8,656 nucleotides of DNA from Lachnospiraceae bacterium (GCA_009774375.1 VSNO01000172.1:1-8656), one strand, 5' to 3'; counted from the stretch's first letter, positions 1-6,537 are shown. The notes: a model not told the origin generated them from the letters alone. Numbers and translations are program-made.

Positions 1-30
1 AAAATATTGTGATGCGAAAAGGTGTGATCA

Positions 31-1215
31 ATGGGAAATAGCAATAGGGATTACGACGGCTGCAGCACTGGTTACGACCCGAGAGCAGTGGAGCATGATC
101 TGCAGATCATCAGTCAGCTGGCGCATGGTATGATCTATAGTAAAAAGAAGCTGACAATGCAGCAGGCACAGGAGATCTATTATAAGATAAAGAAAGAAAA
201 CATACAATTTCAGAGTGACACAGGCGAGGAGTTCCTCCTGAGCCTGTATGAGAATATGACAGACGCACAGATCCAGGAGATCAACAGGGCGGTCCGGCGG
301 AAAAGGCAGAAACGGCAGAACAGAAGACAGCTGCTCAGGATCAACAGAAGGATCGCGTGCGCGGTGTCGGCGGTGGTGCTGGCCTCCTCCATATTGTGTA
401 TCAACTGGAGCTTGCTGATGGATCTCAGGACGAATCATCAGACAAAAAAGCTGCAGGAGAAAATGCAGGCGGCGTCAGCTGCCCCGATATCTGCCGGCGG
501 TCCGGATGCCGCGGCTGCGGCAGATCCGGAGACAAAGACATCGACGCCATCTGGCGGGACAGCGCTTTTGACAGGGCAGGGTGATGTGTCTGCAGAAAGT
601 CAGCCCGACAGCAGGATCCTGCCCAAATTTGCGCAGTTATATGAGGAGAATCCGGATCTGGCCGGGTGGCTCAGGATACCGGGGACGAAGATTGATTATC
701 CAGTGCTGTCGAGGGCGGGGGATAACGATTATTATCTGGACAAAAATTTCAGGCAGCAGCATGACAAGAACGGGTCGCTGATACTGGACTGCAGAAACGA
801 TATCGAAAGTCCTGTGGAGAGCGGCATGGCGCCGGTGAGGCAGAACCTCATCATATACGGCCATAACATGAGGACCGGTGTCATGTTCGGAACGCTGAAG
901 GATTATAAGGACCGGTCTTTCTGTGAGGAACATATGACGATCCTGTTTGACACATTGTATGAGGAGTGTGAGTACAGGGTTGTGGCAGCGATGCTCAGCG
1001 CTGTGGCATACGAGGACGAGGATGTATTTCGCTACTATGATGCGATCGACATCAGTACGGAGGAGAACTTCAACGCATTCTGGGAAAATGTGAGGGACAA
1101 TGCGATCTATACGACAGATGAGCCGGTCGCATACGGTGATACCTGCCTGATCCTGTCCACCTGTGATAATTATACGGAAGACGGACGGTTCGTGTTGATC
1201 GCGAAGAAAATGTGA
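31..1215 (+). CDS. Class B sortase, membrane-anchored, with extended cytoplasmic N-terminus
   Basis: Cysteine transpeptidase that cuts surface proteins at a sorting motif and joins them to peptidoglycan on the outer face of the membrane. The catalytic domain spans about residues 196-394. Visible are the YGHNM motif with catalytic His278, the LSTC motif with catalytic Cys378, and Arg386 in GRFVLIAKK near the C-terminus. The DYPV and NDYYLDKNF segments are typical of the SrtB class. One membrane segment lies at about 107-129 behind an Arg/Lys-rich stretch (89-107), which predicts a cytoplasmic N-terminus. An Ala/Ser/Pro-rich linker (about 146-195) follows. At 394 residues it is much longer than a typical SrtB of roughly 240, because of the 106-residue cytoplasmic part and the linker. 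The start is supported by AAAAGG at 17-22, 8 bases upstream. The next gene, 40 bases on, encodes a protein with a sorting signal, so the two probably form an operon. Any upstream gene or promoter lies outside the window. Confidence 0.94.
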   Translation: MGNSNRDYDGCSTGYDPRAVEHDLQIISQLAHGMIYSKKKLTMQQAQEIYYKIKKENIQFQSDTGEEFLLSLYENMTDAQIQEINRAVRRKRQKRQNRRQLLRINRRIACAVSAVVLASSILCINWSLLMDLRTNHQTKKLQEKMQAASAAPISAGGPDAAAAADPETKTSTPSGGTALLTGQGDVSAESQPDSRILPKFAQLYEENPDLAGWLRIPGTKIDYPVLSRAGDNDYYLDKNFRQQHDKNGSLILDCRNDIESPVESGMAPVRQNLIIYGHNMRTGVMFGTLKDYKDRSFCEEHMTILFDTLYEECEYRVVAAMLSAVAYEDEDVFRYYDAIDISTEENFNAFWENVRDNAIYTTDEPVAYGDTCLILSTCDNYTEDGRFVLIAKKM

Positions 1216-1255
1216 GGCAGAATATAAATAAGGAATCAATAAGAGGGGATTTATC

Positions 1256-3886
1256 ATGTATCGGAGATTAAAAAACATATTGGGAGTAAGCCTGATGGCG
1301 CTGGCGGTCGTCATATCGCAGATACCGATGCCGGAGTCACAGGCAGTGTTTAGGGAAATGACAGAGTCAGAGCTGCAGGTCGATGATGCCTCGGCACATG
1401 TGGTGACGTTCAGCATGAATGGCGGGACTTTTAAGGGCGACTACAACGATTACAGTTTCCGGGATAAAACGCCGGTGCTCGTCATTGATGACGGAAGATC
1501 GATCAGCAGTTTCCCGGATGACAGATATGCGTCGTATTCCGGCTACAGGACTGAGGCAGATACCTGGTATACGGATCAGGAATGCCTGACAGAATATGAT
1601 GCGGGCAGCTCTGTGACAAAGAGTATCACATTATACAAGAAATGGTACAACATCACGACAGACGGAACGGAACTGGCGGAGAAGGGATTTCATATCAGTG
1701 CTGATGGAACTGTACTGTACCGGTATGACGGGGAGGAGCCGCTCGTGGAGATACCGGCGTCGGTGACGACGATCGCTGACGGTGCGTTTGAGGATCTCGC
1801 CGGGGATGTGAGGGGGATCGTGCTTCCAGCCGGTATCAGAAAGGTTGAAGACGACGCATTTCAGGGGATGAAGAACAGCAGCATCGTGTATCTCTTTGAT
1901 TCCGATACGGCGTCGTCAAAGGATTTTGGAAAACAGCTCGCAGACAGATATGAACAGCTGGTATACAGCGATTATCTCGATCCCGAGAAGACGGAAGCGA
2001 TCGCGGGGATCAGCTACCTCAGCGATACACCGCAGGAAGAGGGGGCGGAATCGCCGGATAACAGTGATAAAGTGACTGACAATGAAAACGGTTCATCGGA
2101 GAGTGATGAGACCAGTACGACAAAGGAAGAAGAGGATTCAGAAGGTGATGACAGTTCCTCCGGGAGCGAAAGCACAAAACCGGCAGAGGGTGACGGGACA
2201 GATAACGACAGTAACCCGCCGGAGAGCAGCAGTACAGAAGGCGGCGATGAGTCAAAGCCCCCTGTTATCGAGGTCGAACCAGACGAGAAGTTTACAGTGA
2301 CATTTGATACAGGTATTGCTGATGTGGATGGAGAGAAGCGCGAAGTGCTCAAAGGAGAGACGATCTCTGAACTTGTATCCATAGATGGTGACGAGCCAAG
2401 GATCCTGAGAAAGGGAATTTATCAGATCAAACAGGATGACAAAAAGCAGGAGACCGTGTACACATTCAAAGGCTGGTACAAGGACAATGCCTGCACGGCG
2501 GAGTGGGATTTTTCCGAGAACCGCATAGAAAAGGACACGACGCTCTATGCAGGCTGGGACAGACAGACGAGGGCATATTTCTATGTGACCTACAGTGTGG
2601 CACAGGGCGATGGGAGCGCTGCCGACATGCCGGACAGACAGAAACTGTACGAGGATGAGAAGCTTGAGAAGCCTGCAAGCACGCCTTCCATAGCGAACAA
2701 GACCTTCAAGGGCTGGTATACAAGTGCCTCCGGCGGGTCAGAGTACACATCGTGGGGAAAGCCGGTGACAGCAGATCTGACACTCTATGCCCGCTTTGAG
2801 GGAAAGGCAGATACCAATACAAAGACCAACACAGTCACATTCCATATGAACGGAGGCGGATTCACAGGGACATATAACGGAAGCTCTTACACGAACGCGT
2901 CAAGTCTGACGGCGAAGATCACGGCAGGGCAGAAGATCGCGGCTGCAGTGTATCCGGAAAATGGCAATGGGACGTCAAATGCCTTTCAGTATTCCGGTTT
3001 CACGACAGACACGAACTGGTACAAGGACAAAGAATGTCTCGAAGCCTACAAAAATGACACAGCCCTGAACGGTGATATCACATTATATAAGAAATGGTAT
3101 CACACATCGTCGGGATTTACGATGAATTCATCCGACAATGTATTGTACAGATACAGTGGAAGCGTGGAGAATGTCACGATACCGGATTCCGTGACGGTGA
3201 TCGGCAGCGGCGCGTTTGCCAGCGTGGGCGGTATCTCCAGCATCATTCTGCCGGACAATATTGCTGAGGTGAAGGAGAATGCATTCAGCGGTGTCGACAA
3301 GATCTCAAAGGACATCATCATCACGGGAAAGACAGAGAAAGCCCGGAATATGGCAAAGAAGCTCGCCGGCCAGTATACCAGGCTGGTGTACGAGGATACA
3401 GACACATCGGAGGACGGTTCTGTTGTGATCACCAGGACCGCAACGGGCAGTATCAAACTCGGGGCGACACTCTCCGGGAATGGCGGATCTGCAGGGGACA
3501 GCACGGCTGCTGTGTCGGATACGGCGGCCAGGACAGGGACGATCGTTCTCGGAGCAAACAGTGCCGGTGCGACAGCCGGTACCGGCGCGCAGACAACAGT
3601 GGTGTCACAGCCCGAGGCTGGCAGCCAGAATACGGCGGCGGAGCAGGATAAACTGCAGAGCACATCCGGGTCATCCGCATCGGTAGCACAGGGAACAAAA
3701 ACGACGCAGAAGCAGAATGCGGTGTCTGCGAGCGCGCCAAAAAGCACACAACATGTAAAAGATTCCACACCAAAGACAGGAGATCCTTTACAATACCGTA
3801 TGCTGATCGTATGCGCGATGTTCTCGGTCGGCGTACTGCTCATTCTTACCGGGAATGGAAAAAAGAAGAGATTTTCTGCATCTTAG
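1256..3886 (+). CDS. Secreted cell-wall-anchored protein with Listeria-Bacteroides repeats, BspA-like LRRs and a TPKTG sorting signal
   Basis: Large surface protein of 876 residues, likely substrate of the sortase just upstream. A signal peptide covers about residues 1-30 (basic RRLK, hydrophobic core, SQA before the cut). Domains in order: a Listeria-Bacteroides (InlB B/Flg_new-like) repeat at about 49-131, recognised by VTFSMNGG and ITLYKKWY; a BspA-type leucine-rich segment at about 145-237 (VEIPASVTTIADGAF); an acidic Ser/Glu/Asp linker at about 258-345; two more InlB-type repeats at about 346-432 and 443-512 (TFKGWY, TLYAGW, TLYARF); then a second copy of the first repeat-plus-LRR module at about 525-714. 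A Ser/Thr/Ala/Gly/Gln stalk reaches about 835. The C-terminus is a sorting signal: TPKTG at 838-842, a hydrophobic stretch to about 866, then KKKR at 869-872. AGAGGGG lies 7 bases before the start. Such modules occur in adhesins, but the ligand cannot be told from sequence. The last 41 bases overlap the 3' end of the opposite-strand gene. Confidence 0.88.
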   Translation: MYRRLKNILGVSLMALAVVISQIPMPESQAVFREMTESELQVDDASAHVVTFSMNGGTFKGDYNDYSFRDKTPVLVIDDGRSISSFPDDRYASYSGYRTEADTWYTDQECLTEYDAGSSVTKSITLYKKWYNITTDGTELAEKGFHISADGTVLYRYDGEEPLVEIPASVTTIADGAFEDLAGDVRGIVLPAGIRKVEDDAFQGMKNSSIVYLFDSDTASSKDFGKQLADRYEQLVYSDYLDPEKTEAIAGISYLSDTPQEEGAESPDNSDKVTDNENGSSESDETSTTKEEEDSEGDDSSSGSESTKPAEGDGTDNDSNPPESSSTEGGDESKPPVIEVEPDEKFTVTFDTGIADVDGEKREVLKGETISELVSIDGDEPRILRKGIYQIKQDDKKQETVYTFKGWYKDNACTAEWDFSENRIEKDTTLYAGWDRQTRAYFYVTYSVAQGDGSAADMPDRQKLYEDEKLEKPASTPSIANKTFKGWYTSASGGSEYTSWGKPVTADLTLYARFEGKADTNTKTNTVTFHMNGGGFTGTYNGSSYTNASSLTAKITAGQKIAAAVYPENGNGTSNAFQYSGFTTDTNWYKDKECLEAYKNDTALNGDITLYKKWYHTSSGFTMNSSDNVLYRYSGSVENVTIPDSVTVIGSGAFASVGGISSIILPDNIAEVKENAFSGVDKISKDIIITGKTEKARNMAKKLAGQYTRLVYEDTDTSEDGSVVITRTATGSIKLGATLSGNGGSAGDSTAAVSDTAARTGTIVLGANSAGATAGTGAQTTVVSQPEAGSQNTAAEQDKLQSTSGSSASVAQGTKTTQKQNAVSASAPKSTQHVKDSTPKTGDPLQYRMLIVCAMFSVGVLLILTGNGKKKRFSAS

Positions 3887-4145
3887 CGATATCATCGGAG
3901 GTTGAGTATTTTTTCAGGACAGAGAAGATAAGCTCAACCTCCTCTTTTTGAAAGGAGATGTTGTTTTCCCTGCTCAGTTTGCTCAGGGACATCAGAAAAG
4001 CCATCATATTTTTCTGGCGCTCCTGCTGTGTACCGCTGCTGTTGATCGAAGCGCTCTGCACAAACATTTTGTCGAGAAAGTCCAGCTTGGCCCTGTCGAT
4101 ATTCTTCAGTTCCGGATCATTCATCCATTCATTGTTGGTTTCCAT
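3846..4145 (-). CDS. Unrecognised small protein (99 aa), translationally coupled to the upstream gene
   Basis: I do not recognise this family. The product of 99 residues is polar and probably mostly helical, with no signal peptide, membrane segment or cysteine. I chose the ATG at 4145 (METNNEWMND) over a longer in-frame reading from 4160. GGAGGG lies 7 bases before the 4145 ATG, at 4153-4158, whereas the longer start would fall within that binding site. From 4145 the gene overlaps the end of the preceding minus-strand gene by 17 bases, which suggests translational coupling and a shared function. The 3' end overlaps the convergent wall-protein gene by 41 bases, and the plus-strand terminator hairpin sits inside its codons. 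A sigma-E-like promoter ahead of the pair hints at a sporulation role, which is inference only. Confidence 0.72.
   Translation of the reverse strand: METNNEWMNDPELKNIDRAKLDFLDKMFVQSASINSSGTQQERQKNMMAFLMSLSKLSRENNISFQKEEVELIFSVLKKYSTSDDIAKMQKISSFFHSR
3897..3950 (+). terminator. Probable Rho-independent terminator of the sortase-substrate operon
   Basis: A perfect 10-bp inverted repeat, GGAGGTTGAG (3897-3906) and CTCAACCTCC (3933-3942), is followed directly by TCTTTTTG. It starts 10 bases after the wall-protein stop codon, where a terminator is expected. The loop of 26 bases is longer than usual. The element lies entirely within the coding region of the opposite-strand gene. There is no T-run on the minus-strand side, so it should act only on plus-strand transcripts. 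Confidence 0.65.
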
Positions 4146-4659
4146 TATCATTCCCTCCAAATAGCTTCATCATTTCCATTATTTCGCTGATATTGAATCC
4201 GTTTGCGTTCTCGCCTCCGGAAGACAGGTTTTCCATCATAGAGCCGATATCCATATTGGCGTTTGCGTCGGGGTTCAAAGACTGGAAAAGTTCCATCATC
4301 TGCTGCATTTCGCGCACATTTTTCATCGTCCTCATAGCAGATAATATCTGATTGAAACTTTTTTCCTCGCCCGGGGCAAGATACCTGTGGACTGCCTTAT
4401 ATATCGTTTCAAGGTTTTCTGCCATGTCGGCATTTGGCCTTGTCTTACTATCCAGACTGCTGGCGTGGATCCCGCTTGCAAATCCGGGTGTTTTCCTGTT
4501 GATCTGTGACAGTGTGTACTTGAATTCCATATATTTGATCAGAGCAGGCAGCATCCGGAAGTGATCTGTGTCCATAAAGGGCAGAAGGGATTTTAAGATC
4601 TGGATGTGATTCGTGGTATAGAAGTGGTCAAAAGCCAGCACGTAATCGTTGTCCTCCAT
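4129..4659 (-). CDS. Unrecognised 176-aa protein, first gene of a possibly sporulation-linked pair
   Basis: I do not recognise this family. The 176-residue product looks soluble and largely helical. The first half has aromatic and hydrophobic helices (DHFYTTNHIQILKSLLPF, then ALIKYMEFKYTLS). The second half is rich in Met, Glu and Asn (MMELFQSLNPDANANMD and EIMEMMKLFGG). No signal peptide, transmembrane segment or metal-binding cysteines are seen. The start is supported by GGAGG 7 bases upstream (4667-4671). A sigma-E-like promoter lies about 30 bases before the ATG. The following gene overlaps the stop by 17 bases, and its ribosome binding site lies within this gene's last codons, so the two are probably made together and may form a complex. 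The upstream neighbour on the same strand is a Cys-rich protein with a sigma-K-like promoter, which is why a spore-related role is proposed. Confidence 0.82.
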   Translation of the reverse strand: MEDNDYVLAFDHFYTTNHIQILKSLLPFMDTDHFRMLPALIKYMEFKYTLSQINRKTPGFASGIHASSLDSKTRPNADMAENLETIYKAVHRYLAPGEEKSFNQILSAMRTMKNVREMQQMMELFQSLNPDANANMDIGSMMENLSSGGENANGFNISEIMEMMKLFGGNDNGNQQ

Positions 4660-4689
4660 GATAAACCTCCATTTTTCCTACCATAATCA

Positions 4690-4718
4690 TATATATGAAA
4701 ACCCGGTATTGATTATGC
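4690..4718 (-). promoter_or_regulatory. Candidate sigma-E-type (mother-cell) promoter for the 4659-3846 gene pair
   Basis: Read on the minus strand, GCATAAT (4718-4712) is followed by a 14-base spacer and CATATATA (4697-4690). The sigma-E consensus of Bacillus and relatives is roughly KMATATT, 14-15 bases, CATACAMT. The -35 matches at 6 of 7 positions and the -10 at its CATA core. Transcription would begin about 20-25 bases before the ATG, just ahead of the GGAGG. A TATGAT lies close by and could serve as a sigma-A -10, but no good -35 stands 16-18 bases upstream of it. Confidence 0.45.
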
Positions 4719-4730
4719 ACAGGCCTCTAA

Positions 4731-4748
4731 GGGAAGAGGACTCTTCCC
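4731..4748 (-). other. Intergenic hairpin 2 (GGGAAGAG/CTCTTCCC)
   Basis: GGGAAGAG (4731-4738) and CTCTTCCC (4741-4748) are perfect complements separated by two bases, so a realistic fold has a 7-bp stem and a 4-base loop. It lies between the Cys-rich gene and the sigma-E-like promoter. On the minus strand only TT follows the stem, so it is at best a weak terminator. It may be the second of a tandem pair that ends or stabilises the Cys-rich transcript. Confidence 0.45.
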
Positions 4749-4766
4749 TGCCCGATCTGCAGTGTG

Positions 4767-4792
4767 CGGGGGTCCGCACATACGGACCCCCG
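4767..4792 (-). terminator. Strong GC-rich hairpin after the Cys-rich gene, possible terminator without a T-run
   Basis: CGGGGGTCCG (4767-4776) and CGGACCCCCG (4783-4792) form a perfect 10-bp stem with a 6-base loop, starting 12 bases after the stop codon of the Cys-rich gene. Position and strength suit a transcript 3' end. The usual T-tract is missing on both strands, so it may instead block 3' exonucleases or pause polymerase. The hairpin is certain; the terminator role is inference. Confidence 0.45.
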
Positions 4793-4804
4793 GGAGTCAG
4801 GATC

Positions 4805-5086
4805 TTAGCAGCATCCGCATCCGTTGCCGCATCCAAATCCGTTGCCGCCACAGCAGCAGAGCAGGAGGAGGATCCAGATCCAGCTGCCGCATCCGTTGTT
4901 GTTGCTGTCGCAGCCACAGCCGCATCCGTTGTTGCCGAAGAACCCATTGCCGCATCCGCCGCAGCAGGAAAGAAGGATCAGGATCCAGATCCAGTTATTT
5001 CCGCCGTTGTTGCCGCAGCCGCAGCCGCACTCCGGCATCGTATTTGTTTGGTTGCATCCGCAATGGCTTGCTGATAATTCGCTCAT
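4805..5086 (-). CDS. Cys/Gly-rich small protein, resembles 'chorion class high-cysteine' proteins; probable spore-layer component
   Basis: A 93-residue protein with 19 Cys and 23 Gly, plus many Asn. It contains two similar units about 37 residues apart. Each has a CGCGC run, an Asn/Gly stretch, a short hydrophobic core (WIWILILL at 32-39, WIWILLLL at 69-76), and then a CC or CCC cluster with GGxG. Clostridial proteins of this composition are often annotated as chorion class high-cysteine proteins. Their function is not established. No signal peptide is seen, and the hydrophobic cores are too short for normal membrane spans. GGAGG lies 8 bases before the ATG (5095-5099). A sigma-K-like promoter stands just upstream, which suggests late mother-cell expression and a disulfide-crosslinked coat or crust role. 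That role is inference. A RiPP precursor is less likely because no maturation enzyme is nearby. Confidence 0.86.
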   Translation of the reverse strand: MSELSASHCGCNQTNTMPECGCGCGNNGGNNWIWILILLSCCGGCGNGFFGNNGCGCGCDSNNNGCGSWIWILLLLCCCGGNGFGCGNGCGCC

Positions 5087-5116
5087 GTTGAGTACCTCCG
5101 AAGAAGCTTTTTTCTA

Positions 5117-5143
5117 TACTATATGACAGCGTGCAGAAAGTGT
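5117..5143 (-). promoter_or_regulatory. Candidate sigma-K-type (late mother-cell) promoter of the Cys-rich gene
   Basis: Read on the minus strand, AC (5143-5142), a 16-base spacer and CATATAGTA (5125-5117) fit the sigma-K consensus AC-N16-CATANNNTA at every specified position. Transcription would begin near 5110, giving a leader of about 24 bases that carries the GGAGG site. The motif is short and low in information, but its place directly before a Cys-rich coat-like gene makes it credible. Confidence 0.55.
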
Positions 5144-5198
5144 TCCGGAAAATTTTTGATCACAGCATCTAAATTTGTCGTGAAATTTAATAAAAAGC

Positions 5199-5226
5199 TT
5201 GAAATTGACTGAAAATATAGTACAAT
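5199..5226 (+). promoter_or_regulatory. Sigma-A-type promoter of the second sortase gene
   Basis: TTGAAA (5199-5204), a 16-base spacer and TACAAT (5221-5226) form a good housekeeping promoter, with AT-rich DNA upstream. Transcription would start near 5233, leaving a leader of about 55 bases. It points away from the sigma-K-like promoter of the Cys-rich gene, so 5087-5288 is a divergent control region of about 200 bases. A 7-bp inverted repeat (TAAATTT/AAATTTA, 5170-5189) lies just upstream. Confidence 0.6.
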
Positions 5227-5288
5227 AAAGATGTATGTGCAAATATTTATGTTAATAACAAAACAGGATAGACAGAAAGGGCGATAGA

Positions 5289-6485
5289 ATGGCGGAAATA
5301 AAATGGACTGTTGAGGGCAGGCGCTTTAGAAATGCAGGGGAATACCAGGCGGCGCTGCGCGACAAAGAGCTTATTGATTCCATTACTGGCAGTCTGGACT
5401 TGGACAATCCAAAGGACATTGAAAAGCTGTATCTGGAATTAAAGAATGGCAAATATACATTTGAATCCATCGTGGGCAGACAGTTCGACGATAATATCTA
5501 TGAGCTGTATCAGCGGATCAAGGCGGAGGAGCGGGCGAAAGCGGAGGAAAAAACAGCCCGGAAGGAGAAGAGAAGACAGCAGGCCGAAAAGATCAGGAAT
5601 CTCTCCAGATCCTCCAAAAAACAGAATAAACAGGAGCACAGGGCAAGGCTGGAAGATTTTGACAAGGATATGCAGCGGCAGATCGTGGCTGTTCTCAGAA
5701 AGAAGGAGCAGAAGCGTAAAATGCTGATCGCGGGCTGTCTGTTTATGTGCATCGTCAGTTTTGGGTATCTGGGAGCATATTATCAGGTATCTGCAAAGAG
5801 TGCAAAGGAGTTCGAGGAACTGTCCGCCCTGAAGGAAGCGGGGGCGCAGTATTCCGGGACGAAGGAGGTCAGGGTACATCTCACCGATGAGACCATTGAG
5901 ACACCGGACATCCTGCCGGAGTATGCTCTGGTCCATCAGAAGAACCAGAGGCTGATCGGATGGGTGAAGATCGATGATACGGTCGTTGACTACCCTGTCA
6001 TGCAGACAGTGAACAATGAGTATTATCTGGATCACAATTTTAATCAGGAGGAGGACAGGAACGGCTGCATCTTCATGGATTATCAGTGCGACGTGGTCCG
6101 GGGCTGTGATAACATCATATTGTATGGGCACCATATGAAATCCGGCAAAATGTTCGGGACATTGAATAAATACAGCAAAAAATCCTACTATGAGGAGCAT
6201 CCCGTCGTACAGTTTGACACGATCTATGAAAAGGGGACCTACCAGGTGATGTACGTGTTCCGCTCCAAGGTATACTCGGAGGAGGATGTGACGTTTAAAT
6301 ATTATCAGTTTATCAACGCTGCTTCGGAGAAAGAATTTAATTCTGCCATGAACGAGATGGCTGCGCTGTCACTCTACGACACAGGAGTGACTGCCGTGTA
6401 TGGCGATAAGCTTCTGACGCTCTCGACATGCGATTACCAGGAGAAGAAAGGGCGGTTTGTCGTGGTGGCGAAGAAGATCAGCTGA
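5289..6485 (+). CDS. Second class B sortase, membrane-anchored, with long charged cytoplasmic N-terminus
   Basis: Cysteine transpeptidase of the SrtB class, 398 residues, paralogue of the sortase at the start of the window. The catalytic domain spans about residues 208-398. It has YGHHM with catalytic His281, LSTC with catalytic Cys381, and Arg389 in GRFVVVAKK. VVDYPV and NEYYLDHNF match the first sortase closely. A membrane segment lies at about 144-165 after a basic stretch, giving a cytoplasmic N-terminus of about 143 residues. Residues 72-142 are rich in Lys, Arg, Glu and Gln and probably form a coiled coil. FxSxxGxxF occurs at 58-66, and the first sortase has the same pattern at 60-68, so the cytoplasmic part is related too. 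AGAAAGG lies 8 bases before the ATG. A separate sigma-A-type promoter precedes the gene. No sorting-signal protein is adjacent, so its substrates are probably encoded elsewhere. Confidence 0.95.
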   Translation: MAEIKWTVEGRRFRNAGEYQAALRDKELIDSITGSLDLDNPKDIEKLYLELKNGKYTFESIVGRQFDDNIYELYQRIKAEERAKAEEKTARKEKRRQQAEKIRNLSRSSKKQNKQEHRARLEDFDKDMQRQIVAVLRKKEQKRKMLIAGCLFMCIVSFGYLGAYYQVSAKSAKEFEELSALKEAGAQYSGTKEVRVHLTDETIETPDILPEYALVHQKNQRLIGWVKIDDTVVDYPVMQTVNNEYYLDHNFNQEEDRNGCIFMDYQCDVVRGCDNIILYGHHMKSGKMFGTLNKYSKKSYYEEHPVVQFDTIYEKGTYQVMYVFRSKVYSEEDVTFKYYQFINAASEKEFNSAMNEMAALSLYDTGVTAVYGDKLLTLSTCDYQEKKGRFVVVAKKIS

Positions 6486-6486
6486 C

Positions 6487-6517
6487 TTGACAGAGCCTGC
6501 AGGTCTGCTATTAAAAT
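6487..6517 (+). promoter_or_regulatory. Weak candidate promoter for the arabinofuranosidase gene
   Basis: TTGACA (6487-6492) begins just after the sortase stop codon. It is followed by ATTAAA at a 17-base spacing or TAAAAT (6512-6517) at 19. The -35 is perfect but the -10 is compromised in sequence or spacing. Transcription would start right before the AGGAGG at 6525-6530, 7 bases from the ATG at 6538. The two genes have unrelated functions and no clear terminator lies in the 52-base gap, so read-through from the sortase is also possible. Confidence 0.3.
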
Positions 6518-6537
6518 CATGATTAGGAGGAAAAGAT

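Noticed and set aside
637..1416. 259-codon minus-strand frame across the first sortase and the start of the wall-protein gene
   Set aside because: It spans two real genes and their intergenic gap in antisense, with no family resemblance.
4146..4160. Longer start at 4160 for the 99-codon gene
   Set aside because: The ATG at 4160 sits inside or next to the GGAGGG that properly serves the ATG at 4145, and it has no binding site of its own.
4649..5074. 141-codon plus-strand frame rich in Ala/Val and an 86-codon minus frame across the Cys-rich gene
   Set aside because: The low-complexity Ala/Val and Ala/Thr runs are alternative-frame readings of the Cys/Gly/Asn repeat codons. The 93-codon minus frame has the good binding site and promoter.
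4805..5086. Cys-rich protein as a RiPP precursor or metallothionein
   Set aside because: No radical SAM enzyme, peptidase or transporter is adjacent, and the leader-core layout is absent. The hydrophobic WIWIL cores do not fit a metallothionein. Kept only as a minor alternative.
5205..5226. TTGACT as -35 for the second sortase promoter
   Set aside because: It stands only 10 or so bases from TACAAT, far too close. TTGAAA at 5199 gives a 16-base spacing.
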